Source: DAOVQB01 sp023128935 | Lineage (GTDB): Bacteria > Eisenbacteria > RBG-16-71-46 > CAIMUX01 > WJJG01 | Assembly: GCA_030628905.1 (NCBI GenBank) | Contig: DAOVQB010000011.1 | Span: 1 to 51,123 of the forward strand | Direction of reading: 5' to 3' | DNA length: 51,123 nucleotides | Part shown: piece by piece, positions 24,745-33,753 of the stretch | How the letters are laid out: each line of letters starts with the position of its first letter | How positions within the stretch are numbered: position 1 is the first letter of the stretch | Program-made: the position numbers and the translations under genes | The notes under the pieces: model-generated | Databases searched by the model: none | What the model saw: the letters and a program-made list of their open reading frames with translations, nothing else | Told to the model about the DNA's origin: nothing

Positions 24745-26286
24745 AATGTTTCCGTGCTTCTTGGGAGGATTCTGCAACCGCTTGTTCTGCAGGAAACCGA
24801 GCGCCTTGACCAAGTATGCCCGGGTCTCGCGCGGACGGATCACGTCGTCGATATAACCATAAGTTGCGGCCACATACGGATTCGAGAAGGTCTCGCGGTA
24901 CTCCGCAACGATCCGCGCGTGCTCGGCCTTCGGATCCTTGGCCTGTTTGAGTTGCTTGCGAAAGATGATATTCACCGCACCGCCGGCACCCATGACGGCA
25001 ACCTCCGCACCGGGCCAAGCGATACAGACATCCCCCCGAATATGTTTCGAACTCATGACGTCGTAGGCGCCGCCATAGGCCTTGCGAGTGATGACCGTCA
25101 GCTTCGGGACGGTGGCTTCACAGAAGGCATAGAGGAGCTTGGCTCCGTTGAGAATGATGCCGCCCCATTCCTGAGTGGTTCCCGGGAGGAATCCCGGGAC
25201 GTCCTCGAAGGTGATGATCGGGATGTTGAAGGCATCGCAGAAGCGCACGAAGCGCGCTGCCTTCCGCGAGCAGTTGATATCCAGCACGCCTGCCAGGAAA
25301 TTCGGTTGGTTCGCGACAATCCCGACCGAGCGGCCGCCCAATCGAGAGAAGCCGACGATGATATTCTTCGCCCAGTGTTCGTGGACCTCCAGGAATGTGT
25401 TCGCATCCATTACCCTGCGGATCACCTCCCGCATGTCATAGGGCTTGTCGGGTTCGGCGGGGATGATTGTGTCCAGTTCAGGATCTTCACGTTCCGGATC
25501 ATCGCCGGTGTCCGCCATGGGCGGATCCTCCATGTTGTTCTGGGGCAGGTAGGACAGGAGGTTCCGGGTTAGCGCGATGCAATCCTTGTCATCCGCGGCG
25601 GCGAAATGGGCCACCCCGCTCTTCGTGTTGTGAGTCCAGGCGCCGCCCAGGTCCTCAAAGGAGACCTGCTCCTGGGTGACCGTCTTGACCACATCCGGGC
25701 CCGTTACGAACATATGACTCGTCTCGCGGGTCATGAGGGTGAAATCGGTGATGGCGGGCGAGTAGACCGCGCCGCCAGCGCAAGGTCCCAGAATGGCCGA
25801 GATCTGGGGAATGACCCCCGAGGCCAGGGTGTTGCGCAGGAAGATGTCGGCATAACCGCCGAGACTGGTGACCCCCTCCTGGATACGTGCGCCTCCCGAG
25901 TCGTTCAGACCGATCACCGGGCAGCCGGTCTTGAGGGCCTGATCCATGATCGCACAGATCTTGCGGGCATTCGATTCCGAGAGGGTGCCTCCGAAGACCG
26001 TGAAGTCCTGTGCAAAGGCACAGACTGGGCGGCCATCGATTCTACCCAAGCCTGCCACCACACCATCGCCGGTGATCTTGCGCTTCTCCATCCCGAAGTC
26101 GCCGCACCGATGGGTGACAAAAACCCCGGTTTCCTGGAAAGAGCCGGGATCGAGGAGCAAGTCCATACGTTCCCGCGCAGTCAGTCGACCTTTGGCATGC
26201 TGCTTATCAATCCGATCCTGGCCGCCCCCGAGAAGGGCTGCTTCTCTCCGAAGCTGCAGTTCCTCGAACCTGGGGTCCGTGCTCAT
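24736..26286 (-). CDS. pccB: Propionyl-CoA carboxylase beta (carboxyltransferase) subunit
   Basis: This 516-residue carboxyltransferase moves the carboxyl group from biotin to propionyl-CoA, giving (S)-methylmalonyl-CoA. The two crotonase-like halves are visible: GKLTARERMDLLLDPGS-type opening (here GRLTARERMDLLLDPGSF), LNDSGGARIQEGV, GPCAGGAVYSPA and SHMFVTGPDVVKTV in the first, and FEDVPGFLPGTTQEWGG, TRKAYGGAYDVM and the WPGAEVAVMGAGGAVNI block in the second. The ATG at 26286 has GGAGG just upstream. The biotin carboxylase and biotin carrier subunit are not in the window. It heads the pccB-mcmA-mce operon and is transcribed divergently from the enoyl-CoA hydratase. Confidence 0.95.
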   Translation of the reverse strand: MSTDPRFEELQLRREAALLGGGQDRIDKQHAKGRLTARERMDLLLDPGSFQETGVFVTHRCGDFGMEKRKITGDGVVAGLGRIDGRPVCAFAQDFTVFGGTLSESNARKICAIMDQALKTGCPVIGLNDSGGARIQEGVTSLGGYADIFLRNTLASGVIPQISAILGPCAGGAVYSPAITDFTLMTRETSHMFVTGPDVVKTVTQEQVSFEDLGGAWTHNTKSGVAHFAAADDKDCIALTRNLLSYLPQNNMEDPPMADTGDDPEREDPELDTIIPAEPDKPYDMREVIRRVMDANTFLEVHEHWAKNIIVGFSRLGGRSVGIVANQPNFLAGVLDINCSRKAARFVRFCDAFNIPIITFEDVPGFLPGTTQEWGGIILNGAKLLYAFCEATVPKLTVITRKAYGGAYDVMSSKHIRGDVCIAWPGAEVAVMGAGGAVNIIFRKQLKQAKDPKAEHARIVAEYRETFSNPYVAATYGYIDDVIRPRETRAYLVKALGFLQNKRLQNPPKKHGNIPL

Positions 26287-26351
26287 GCTTCCTCCTTCTT
26301 GCCAGCCGTGCCGCCATGTAGATTGATCCAAGGGCGGGAACCAAAAGAAAC

Positions 26352-26381
26352 ACTATAGGGAAAAGCCGGGAGGATGGTCAA
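26352..26381 (-). promoter_or_regulatory. Predicted promoter of the pccB-mcmA-mce operon
   Basis: Read on the minus strand, TTGACC (26381-26376) and TATAGT (26357-26352) are 18 bases apart, five of six matches in each box. Transcription would start near 26345, about 60 bases before the pccB ATG. It is back to back with a plus-strand promoter for the enoyl-CoA hydratase. Confidence 0.7.
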
Positions 26382-26411
26382 AGGGTTTGCCTGCACGAGA
26401 AAGGTATTGGA

Positions 26412-26441
26412 TTGACTTCCTGAAAGCGAGGGCACTAGGCT
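26412..26441 (+). promoter_or_regulatory. Possible promoter of the enoyl-CoA hydratase gene
   Basis: TTGACT (26412-26417) is followed after 18 bases by TAGGCT (26436-26441). The -35 box is good and the -10 box is only fair. A start near 26449 would leave about 40 bases before the GTG. The two divergent -35 boxes are only about 30 bases apart, so one regulator could control both directions. Confidence 0.42.
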
Positions 26442-26488
26442 AATCTAGATTTTCCATGTCGCTTATCGCTTGAGAGGAGATATGCCCT

Positions 26489-27271
26489 GTGGAGTACAAG
26501 TACTTACTCTGCGAAGAGAAGGGGGCGCTGGCGGTCGTCACCGTCAACCGACCCGACAAACTCAATGCCATCAATCGCGATATGTTCTTCGAACTGCGGG
26601 ATATGTTCCGCGACATCGCGGCCAATGATGCCGTGCGCGTTGTCATCCTGACCGGCAGCGGCCAGAAGGCCTTCGTGGCGGGTGCGGACATCGCTGAGCT
26701 TGCACGTCTCACGCCGACCCAGGCGCGTGACCTCTCCCGCTTGGGACAGGATGTGATGGAGGGCATCGCGCGCTGCCCGAAACCGGTGATCGCGGCGGTC
26801 AACGGTTGGGCCTTGGGCGGCGGGCTGGAACTGGCGATGTGCTGCCACTTCCGCATTGCCAGCTCCACTGCGCGCATGGGTGTGCCGGAGGTCTCGCTCG
26901 GCTTGATTCCGGGCTATGCTGGCACGCAGCGCCTGCCGAGGCTCGTGGGCCTTGGACAGGCCATGCAGATGATCCTGACCGGCGAGCCGGTCAAGGCCGA
27001 TGAGGCGCTCAGGATCGGGCTGGTCAACCAGATCGTGGAGCCGGATGATCTGCTGCCCACCTGTGAGAAGATCGCCGGCCAGATTGCTTCCCGCGGCCCC
27101 GTCGCCGTGCGCTTTGCTGCCGAGGCTGTCAGCCGGGGCCTGGATGGAACCCTGGAAGAGGGCTCCTGGCTCGAGCAGACTCTCTTCGGACTGCTCTGGA
27201 CCACGGAGGATATGAAAGAGGGCTGCGGGGCATTTCTCGAGAAGCGCAAGCCGGACTTTCATGGTCGGTAG
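26489..27271 (+). CDS. Enoyl-CoA hydratase/isomerase family protein
   Basis: This 260-residue crotonase-fold enzyme most likely hydrates trans-2-enoyl-CoA to 3-hydroxyacyl-CoA in beta-oxidation. It has VTVNRPDKLNAINRDMF, the oxyanion-hole loops FVAGADIAEL and NGWALGGGLELAMCC, and both catalytic glutamates (in GGGLELA and GVPEVSLGLIPG), the arrangement of true hydratases rather than isomerases. GYAGTQRLPRLVG follows. Start is GTG 26489 with GAGAGGAGA 8 bases upstream. It is divergent from pccB and probably works with the acyl-CoA dehydrogenases upstream. The stop lies inside a 7-base inverted repeat. Confidence 0.92.
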   Translation: MEYKYLLCEEKGALAVVTVNRPDKLNAINRDMFFELRDMFRDIAANDAVRVVILTGSGQKAFVAGADIAELARLTPTQARDLSRLGQDVMEGIARCPKPVIAAVNGWALGGGLELAMCCHFRIASSTARMGVPEVSLGLIPGYAGTQRLPRLVGLGQAMQMILTGEPVKADEALRIGLVNQIVEPDDLLPTCEKIAGQIASRGPVAVRFAAEAVSRGLDGTLEEGSWLEQTLFGLLWTTEDMKEGCGAFLEKRKPDFHGR

Positions 27272-27325
27272 GCGGCGCTCGTAACGGGCGGCCTACCCTG
27301 GCTGGACACCCGGCGCGTGCGCCGG
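27267..27325 (+). other. Two hairpins between the enoyl-CoA hydratase gene and tRNA-Leu
   Basis: GGTAGGC (27267-27273, containing the hydratase stop) can pair with GCCTACC (27291-27297), and a tight second hairpin CCGGCG-CGTG-CGCCGG lies at 27310-27325. Neither is followed by a T-run. They may slow or process the transcript before the tRNA; function is unproven. Confidence 0.4.
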
Positions 27326-27384
27326 CTGCGCCTCGGGAATGCCAAGTCGTTGGGGCAGACGCGGGCGCAGGTGCTGCGCCTTGG

Positions 27385-27468
27385 GCGAGAGTGGCGGAAC
27401 TGGTAGACGCGTCGGATTTAGGATCCGGTGATGGGAACATCGTGGGGGTTCGAGTCCCCCCTCTCGCA
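27385..27468 (+). tRNA. tRNA-Leu (anticodon TAG)
   Basis: An 84-nucleotide class II tRNA. The acceptor stem GCGAGAG pairs with CTCTCGC (27461-27467) and A is the discriminator base. The anticodon stem TCGGA/TCCGG encloses loop TTTAGGA with anticodon TAG at 27419-27421, reading CUN leucine codons. A long variable arm and GTTCGAGTC T-loop are present. CCA is not encoded; GG follows. Confidence 0.96.
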
Positions 27469-27578
27469 GGTGGCTCTGCGTTTCCCTTGGGATCGGAACG
27501 ACGAGTAGGTGCATGGCGCACCCGGGCACGGGGCTGGAGAGGGTCTTGTCCGGGGCATGGCAAGGAGGTTGCTGGGGT

Positions 27579-28976
27579 TTGAAGGCTGAAGTGCATGAGA
27601 CGGGAGCCCTCCAGAGGGAAGTGGAAATCTGCCTGGACAGCTCCGAGGTCCGGGATTTCATTGACGAGGTTGTCAACGCCTATCGTCGGCGCCATGCCTT
27701 CCCGGGATTCCGGCCAGGTAAGGCCACTGCGGGAGTCGTGATGGCGCGTTTCCATGAGCAGATCGAGCAGGCCGTGCTCCACGAACTCGTGCCGCGCACG
27801 ATTGAACGGGTGCTGGCCGAGAAGAAGATCCGTCCTGCGGGTCCCGGGAAGATTTCCCGTACCCACTATGAACTGGGTCAACCGCTGACCGTCCGTGTTC
27901 AATTCGAAGTCTGGCCCGAGTTCGAGCTGAAGCCGTATGACGGCATGGAGGTTGATCAACTGATCGAAGAGGTTTCCCCCCAAGATCTCGAGGACTACCT
28001 CACCTGGATGCGTGAGAGAAGCGCCGATCTGGAACCGGTCGATCGAGAGGCGCGAGGCGGTGACATCCTGGAGGTGGAGCTGGAGAGCGTGGATGTCGAG
28101 GGCAAGCGCATCAAGGGAACCGATAAGGAGAAAACGAACCTGGAGGTTGGCGGGGCGGGCCTACTTCCCGAGTTCCGTGCAGCTGCCCAGGGCATCAGGG
28201 TTGGGGAGTCCAGCGATCTGAAGGTCGACTACCCCGAGGACTACAGCGCGGAAGAGCTGCGGGGTCAAACCCGCCGCTACCGAATGACGGCGGTGCAGAT
28301 TAGCGAGAAGAAGATACAGCCGCTTGACGATGACTTTGCCCGGAAGCTTGACCCGAGCCTGGACCTGGAGGGCCTGCGGGCCAGGGTCAGGCTCCGGCTC
28401 GAATCGGAGAAGCGCATGGCTTCCCGGGAGAGACTGGAGCATCAGATCGTGGATCGCCTCATCCGAGAGAATCCATTCGATCTGCCGGAGTCGTCGATTC
28501 GCAGGTCGCTGGACCGCCTGGTGAAGAAGCAGGAGAAGGACCGCAGCAGCATGAGTCGCGAGGAGGTCGAGCGGATATACCGGCCCCACATCGAGCGGGC
28601 GCATCAGCGCGAGCTGATCATGGTGAAAGTGGCTGAGCGCGAAGGGGTCCACGTGAGCAGCCAGGATGCGGAGGGGGAGATCGCCCGGATTGCCCGGGAG
28701 GAGAAGCGTGATGTTGAAGATGTCCGCAAGGACATGGGGGATCTGGATCGATTCCGTGATTTCCTAATCGAGCGGGGAGTGTTCGAGGCCCTGCTGGGGA
28801 AGGTCAAGGTCCGCGAGGTCACGGTGCCCTCCGCCTCCGAGGCCAAGTCACCGGCGGAGGCTCTCTGTGAGATCGATGCATCGGCTGGGGCTGCTTCCGG
28901 CGCAGCCTCCTCCGCCGTCGACCCGGCATCCGCGGGTGGAGCTCCTCCTGATGACGAACGGGCCGGGGAGGCCTAG
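27579..28976 (+). CDS. tig: Trigger factor
   Basis: Trigger factor is the ribosome-bound chaperone for nascent chains. This 465-residue protein has the ribosome-binding domain with the signature GFRPGKA (FPGFRPGK near residue 45), an FKBP-like domain at about 150-235 (GDILEVELESVD ... LLPEFRAAAQGIRVGES), and a C-terminal helical chaperone domain. An Ala/Ser/Asp-rich low-complexity tail of about 40 residues ends it. Start is TTG 27579, giving (M)KAEVHETGALQREVEI as in the family, with AAGGAGG 10 bases upstream; an in-frame ATG at 27513 adds 22 unconserved residues. It leads the conserved tig-clpP-clpX-lon order. Confidence 0.93.
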   Translation: MKAEVHETGALQREVEICLDSSEVRDFIDEVVNAYRRRHAFPGFRPGKATAGVVMARFHEQIEQAVLHELVPRTIERVLAEKKIRPAGPGKISRTHYELGQPLTVRVQFEVWPEFELKPYDGMEVDQLIEEVSPQDLEDYLTWMRERSADLEPVDREARGGDILEVELESVDVEGKRIKGTDKEKTNLEVGGAGLLPEFRAAAQGIRVGESSDLKVDYPEDYSAEELRGQTRRYRMTAVQISEKKIQPLDDDFARKLDPSLDLEGLRARVRLRLESEKRMASRERLEHQIVDRLIRENPFDLPESSIRRSLDRLVKKQEKDRSSMSREEVERIYRPHIERAHQRELIMVKVAEREGVHVSSQDAEGEIARIAREEKRDVEDVRKDMGDLDRFRDFLIERGVFEALLGKVKVREVTVPSASEAKSPAEALCEIDASAGAASGAASSAVDPASAGGAPPDDERAGEA

Positions 28977-29054
28977 TGGCCGCGCGCCTGGCGGCCAGTG
29001 ACCAAGACAAGCAACACCGAAGGCGTCAAGAGAGGCGAGAAAAGGAGTGCCTAG

Positions 29055-29825
29055 ATGAGCGAGAAGCCGGCAGGTTCCCCTGAGCAGCTGTGGAGCGTTG
29101 GGGGCTGGAGCCCGATCAGTGTGGCCGGGCTGGCTGCGAAGAGCGCTAGTCAGATAATGGCAAGGAATAGAGCCGCGGAGCTGAGCACCTGGACGCCGGG
29201 GGCCTACGCGCCGCAGACGCAGAAGGAGAAGGAGTCACTACTCTCTCTTGTGCCGATTGTTGTCGAGCAGTCGAGTCGGGGGGAACGAGCCTATGACATC
29301 TTCTCGCGCTTGTTGCGCGACCGGATCATCTTCGTCGGCACCGTGATTGACGATATTACCGCCAATCTGGTCATTGCGCAGCTTCTCTTTCTCGAAGCCG
29401 AGGATCCGGACCGGGACGTGCACATTTACATCCACTCTCCTGGCGGCGTGGTTTCGGCCGGTTTGGCCATGTATGATACCATGCAGTTCATCAAACCCGA
29501 CGTTGCCACCATCTGCATGGGTCAGGCCGCGAGCATGGGGGCCCTGCTGCTGGCGGCCGGCGCTGCGGGAAAACGCAGCGCACTGCCTCATGCCCGGATC
29601 ATGATTCATCAACCGATGGGGGCCAGCCGGGGCCAAGCCACAGACATGGAGATCTTCACCAATGAGATCCTGAACCTGCGTGAGAGACTCAATGAGATCC
29701 TCGTCCTCCACACCAAACAGGACCTAGACAAGATCCGGGCGGACACGGACCGGAACTTCTTCATGTCAGCGGAAGATGCGCAGGAATACGGCATTGTCGA
29801 TGAGGTCATCGTCAAGAAGAAATAG
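29055..29825 (+). CDS. clpP: ATP-dependent Clp protease proteolytic subunit with long N-terminal extension
   Basis: ClpP is the serine-peptidase tetradecamer that degrades substrates unfolded by ClpX. The core begins at residue 65 (SLVPIVVEQSSRGERAYDI) and is complete to the C-terminus. The catalytic Ser160 (GQAASMGALLLAAG) and His185 (MIHQPMG) have the normal spacing of 25. The position of the third triad residue, 49 after His, is Asn234 (ADTDRNFFMSAED) instead of Asp; Asn-type ClpPs are known, for example Listeria ClpP1. About 64 residues precede the core, some 50 more than the E. coli propeptide. ATG 29055 has AAAAGGAG 8 bases upstream, so the extension is likely translated. It lies between tig and clpX. 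Confidence 0.94.
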   Translation: MSEKPAGSPEQLWSVGGWSPISVAGLAAKSASQIMARNRAAELSTWTPGAYAPQTQKEKESLLSLVPIVVEQSSRGERAYDIFSRLLRDRIIFVGTVIDDITANLVIAQLLFLEAEDPDRDVHIYIHSPGGVVSAGLAMYDTMQFIKPDVATICMGQAASMGALLLAAGAAGKRSALPHARIMIHQPMGASRGQATDMEIFTNEILNLRERLNEILVLHTKQDLDKIRADTDRNFFMSAEDAQEYGIVDEVIVKKK

Positions 29826-29948
29826 ACCATGTCGATAGGTCAGGTGGGGGCAGGAGATCAGCCGCAAGGGGCTCTTCTCGCAAGAGACGGGCTCAGAGTG
29901 CGCCTGCAGTGTCGAACGATCAGATAGCCTGGGGCGAGGAGACAGCAC

Positions 29949-31196
29949 ATGAAAAAGCGAACTGGGACGCCTCAGTCCATCCGCTGTTCGTTCTGTGGCA
30001 GGGGACAGGACGAGGTGGCCAGGCTCATCTCCGGCCCGGGCGTTTACATCTGCAGCGAGTGCGTGCGGCTCTGCAACGAGATCCTCGAGGGTGAGGCACA
30101 GCAACCGGCTATCGAGGGTCTGAAGGATCCGCCCAAACCCCAGGACATCAAGGCGATCCTCGATGAGTATGTGATCGGGCAGGATCGAGCCAAGCGCGTT
30201 CTCTCGGTGGCCGTCTACAACCATTTCAAGCGCATCTGCAATTCCCCTGCTGCGGGCGACGTAGAGCTCGAGAAGGGCAATATTCTCCTTGTCGGTCCCA
30301 CCGGTTGCGGAAAGACGCTCCTGGCGCGCACGCTATCCAGGTTCCTGAAGGTCCCCTTCGCCATAGCGGATGCGACGACTCTGACTGAGGCGGGCTACGT
30401 TGGAGAGGATGTCGAGAATATCTTGCTCCGGCTTCTCCAGTCGGCCGACTATGACGTGACTGCGGCGGAACGGGGCATAATCTACATCGACGAGATCGAC
30501 AAGATTTCCCGCAAGAGCGAGAACCCATCGATCACACGCGATGTCTCCGGCGAAGGCGTGCAACAGGCGCTCCTGAAAATACTGGAAGGCACCGTGGCGA
30601 ACGTTCCGCCCCAGGGCGGCCGCAAGCATCCCCAGCAGAAGTACATCGAGATCAACTCGAAGAATATCCTCTTTATCTGCGGCGGCGCGTTCGAGGGAGT
30701 CGATCGGATCGTAGGGCAGCGGATCGGAAAGAAGAGCATCGGTTTCGACGCCGCATCCCGCAGCACCAAGAATCTGGAACTCTCCGACCTGTACGCCCGC
30801 ATCGAACATCAAGACCTGCTGCGCTACGGGATCATCCCCGAACTCGTGGGCCGCCTTCCGGTGGTCGTAACCCTCTCAGAACTCGATGAGGCCGCGCTGA
30901 TCGAGGTGCTCACTAAGCCTAAGAACGCTCTGGTGAAGCAATATCAGAAGTTCTTCGAACTGGAGGATGTCCGCCTGGAATTCGCCACTGGGGCGCTCCA
31001 AGCCGTGGCTCACCTGGCTACCAAGCGACGGTCGGGTGCGCGTGGGCTGCGCTCGGTGTTGGAAGACGCAATGCTTAACATCATGTACGAGTTGCCCTCA
31101 TGGAAGGGAGCTGAGACCTGTATCATCACTGAAGACGTCATTACCAAAGGGGCTGCCCCCGAGATCCGATGCCGTGAGTCAAAAAAGGAAGCCTAA
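29949..31196 (+). CDS. clpX: ATP-dependent Clp protease ATP-binding subunit ClpX
   Basis: ClpX is the AAA+ unfoldase that feeds ClpP. The 415-residue protein has the N-terminal zinc-binding domain (CSFCGRGQDEV ... YICSECVRLC), Walker A GPTGCGKTLLA, the GYVGEDVENI pore loop, Walker B IIYIDEIDKI, the IGF loop that docks to ClpP (KKSIGFDAAS) and the LVGRLPVVV segment. A GAGGAG site lies about 7 bases before the ATG. Its last 23 bases overlap the probable start of lon. Confidence 0.96.
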   Translation: MKKRTGTPQSIRCSFCGRGQDEVARLISGPGVYICSECVRLCNEILEGEAQQPAIEGLKDPPKPQDIKAILDEYVIGQDRAKRVLSVAVYNHFKRICNSPAAGDVELEKGNILLVGPTGCGKTLLARTLSRFLKVPFAIADATTLTEAGYVGEDVENILLRLLQSADYDVTAAERGIIYIDEIDKISRKSENPSITRDVSGEGVQQALLKILEGTVANVPPQGGRKHPQQKYIEINSKNILFICGGAFEGVDRIVGQRIGKKSIGFDAASRSTKNLELSDLYARIEHQDLLRYGIIPELVGRLPVVVTLSELDEAALIEVLTKPKNALVKQYQKFFELEDVRLEFATGALQAVAHLATKRRSGARGLRSVLEDAMLNIMYELPSWKGAETCIITEDVITKGAAPEIRCRESKKEA

Positions 31197-33666
31197 GGGC
31201 GCCCCGAGGGACCGGATCCGACTGACGATACCCGGAGCCTCGGAAGTCATAGAGATTCCTCGCCAGCTCCCGCTGCTTCCGCTGCGGGACGTGGTGGTAT
31301 TTCCCCAAGTTACACTTCCGCTCTTTGTCGGTCGGAGCCGCTCGGTGGCTGCCATCGAGGATGCGATATGTAGACAGAAGATCCTCTTTGCCACGGCGCA
31401 ATGCCGGCCGGAGGTCGCGCAGCCCTCCGAACAGGATCTGTACCCGGTGGGCACGATCGTGCGGATTCTCCAGCTCTTCCGCCTGCCGGATGGAACGTTG
31501 CGCATCCTAGCGGAGGGCATAGAGCGGGCCAGGTCAGAGACCATGCTCGAGAAGGCCGACAACCTGAACGCGATCATCGCGCTCGAGCCCGATGAAACCT
31601 CTCCGGAGGATCTGTGCCGCCAGCTGATGGTTTCCGTCAAGCGGGATTTCAGTCGATGCGTCGAACTGGACCGGCGCCTGGTGCCGGAAGTGGGCGTTGC
31701 GGTGCGCGGTGTGGCGGATCCCACGGCACTCTCCTGGAAAGTCGCGGCCAATGTGCAGGCCGGTGTGGAAGTGAGGCAGCGGATTCTTGAGGAGTGCTCT
31801 GTCCTTGAGCGGTTGCGTCAGTTGCGGACGCTGCTGGCAGAGCGGCTGCAGGTGCTGCAAGGGCAGGGGCAGAGCAGGCGCCGGACTGCTAGGGACTTGG
31901 ATTCAGAGGCCATGGGGGACGATCTGATCTCCGGAGGCCGGGCGCATTCGCGCGGGGAATCGCTTATGCACCTGGGAGATTTCTCTGACGAACTGGATGA
32001 GATTGCGCAGGCTATCGAGGCCGCCGGTATGCCGAAGACAGCAGAGGAAAAAGCCTTCCGAGAGCTGGAGCGGCTGGGCAAGATGGCCCTCATGTCCCCT
32101 GAGGCCACGGTCTGTCGCAGCTATCTGGAAACCCTAACCCAGATTCCGTGGCGCCAGAGAACGCGTGACCGCACCGATCTGGCCAAGGTTGAGAAGATCC
32201 TGGACGAGGACCACTTTGGGTTGCGCAAGGTCAAGGAACGCATCATCGAGTTGATCGCGGTCATTAAGCTCTCCCGCGAGGTCCGCGGCCCCATCCTCTG
32301 CCTTACCGGCCCCCCAGGGGTGGGTAAGACTTCCCTCGGGCAGAGCATCGCCCGGGCAATTGGGCGGCGCTTTGTACGGATGAGCCTGGGCGGTATGCGG
32401 GACGAATCCGAGATCCGCGGGCACCGGCGCACCTATATCGGTAGCATGCCCGGGCGGATCATCCAGGCCATGCGCAGGGCCGGGTCGATCAATCCCGTGA
32501 TCCTGCTCGATGAGGTCGACAAGCTGGGCAGCGATCATCGGGGGGATCCGGCGGCGGCGCTGCTCGAAGTTCTCGATCCGGAGCAGAACTGCGCCTTCAA
32601 CGACCACTATCTTCAGGTTGATTACGACCTTTCCAAGGTGCTCTTCATCACAACGGCCAACCTCTTGGACAATATCCCCGCGCCACTGCGGGACCGGATG
32701 GAAGTGATCCGCATCCCGGGCTATTTGGAGAATGAGAAGATCCAGATCGCCCGCCGGTTCCTCCTGCCGCGCCAGCGCAAGTCCAACGGACTGGTTGAGG
32801 AAGACCTGGATCTTCCGGAGGCCACACTGGCTCATATGGTGCGCGCCTATACGCGCGAGGCAGGGGTGCGCAACCTGGAGCGCGAGATTGCCCGCATCTG
32901 CCGACGCGTGGCGAAGGTCAAGGCCGGAGGCAAAGATAGAGCGCTGGGCAAAGCGCTGGGGCAGCGGCTGGGCAGAAAACCACTTGGTATCACCATCACG
33001 CCCGAGAAGCTCAAGGACCTATTGGGTCCCACCAGGCATGAGGACCTCACCTTCGAACGCTCCTCGCGCGTTGGCGTAGCCACTGGATTGGCATGGACGT
33101 CGGCTGGTGGCGAGCTGCTCAATGTGGAAGTCGGTGTGTTCCCGGGGCGCGGTAGTCTGCTGTTGACCGGGCACCTGGGCGAGACGATGCGGGAATCCGC
33201 GCAGGCTGCGCTTTCCTACATCCGCTCGAGGCGTGAGCAGCTTGGCTTGGACCGGGGATTCTACCGGAGGCTTGATATCCACGTTCACGTTCCGGAGGGT
33301 GCCGTTCCGAAGGATGGCCCTTCGGCGGGCGTGACTCTGGCGCTGGCGATGGTCTCGGCGCTCACGGGGACCCCGGCCCGCTCACGGATTGCGATGACCG
33401 GTGAAATTACCCTGCGCGGTCATGTCTTACCGGTGGGGGGGCTCGGAGAAAAGCTGGTGGCCGCGCGACGGGCCGGTATCCACTCTATTATCCTACCCCG
33501 TGGAAATGCCAAGCATATTGAGGAGCTGCCCCGGGAGCTCCTAGAGGGCCTGACTCTCCAGGGCGTCGAAACCATGGACGAGGTGCTGTCACTCGGGCTC
33601 GAATCGCGTTTGGACGAAAGGCCGCAGGCCGGAGAATCCTCCGGAGCAACACCGCTGGCGGCGTGA
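31174..33666 (+). CDS. lon: Endopeptidase La (Lon protease)
   Basis: Lon is the ATP-dependent quality-control protease. The 830-residue protein contains an N-terminal LON substrate domain (LPLLPLRDVVVFPQVTLPLF from about residue 33), a helical linker, the AAA+ module with Walker A GPPGVGKTSLG and Walker B ILLDEVDKLGSD, and the C-terminal peptidase with catalytic Ser717 (PKDGPSAGVTLALAM) and Lys760 (GGLGEKLVAARRAG), 43 apart as expected. GTG 31174 is the only plausible start near the LON domain; it overlaps the clpX end by 23 bases, which implies coupling. The frame is open far upstream inside clpX but that part is shadow. Confidence 0.95.
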   Translation: MSQKRKPKGAPRDRIRLTIPGASEVIEIPRQLPLLPLRDVVVFPQVTLPLFVGRSRSVAAIEDAICRQKILFATAQCRPEVAQPSEQDLYPVGTIVRILQLFRLPDGTLRILAEGIERARSETMLEKADNLNAIIALEPDETSPEDLCRQLMVSVKRDFSRCVELDRRLVPEVGVAVRGVADPTALSWKVAANVQAGVEVRQRILEECSVLERLRQLRTLLAERLQVLQGQGQSRRRTARDLDSEAMGDDLISGGRAHSRGESLMHLGDFSDELDEIAQAIEAAGMPKTAEEKAFRELERLGKMALMSPEATVCRSYLETLTQIPWRQRTRDRTDLAKVEKILDEDHFGLRKVKERIIELIAVIKLSREVRGPILCLTGPPGVGKTSLGQSIARAIGRRFVRMSLGGMRDESEIRGHRRTYIGSMPGRIIQAMRRAGSINPVILLDEVDKLGSDHRGDPAAALLEVLDPEQNCAFNDHYLQVDYDLSKVLFITTANLLDNIPAPLRDRMEVIRIPGYLENEKIQIARRFLLPRQRKSNGLVEEDLDLPEATLAHMVRAYTREAGVRNLEREIARICRRVAKVKAGGKDRALGKALGQRLGRKPLGITITPEKLKDLLGPTRHEDLTFERSSRVGVATGLAWTSAGGELLNVEVGVFPGRGSLLLTGHLGETMRESAQAALSYIRSRREQLGLDRGFYRRLDIHVHVPEGAVPKDGPSAGVTLALAMVSALTGTPARSRIAMTGEITLRGHVLPVGGLGEKLVAARRAGIHSIILPRGNAKHIEELPRELLEGLTLQGVETMDEVLSLGLESRLDERPQAGESSGATPLAA

Positions 33667-33753
33667 TCTCATCTCACGCGCGATAATCCAGGCCAGCCTG
33701 CCCAGCGTTGCTATGGCGCCATGCGACTCTCTAGGTAGCCCGCCAAGCAACCC

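Noticed and set aside
30967..31173. Upstream extension of the lon frame into clpX
   Set aside because: The extra 69 codons lie in the shadow of clpX, and Lon normally begins just before the LPLLPLRD segment.
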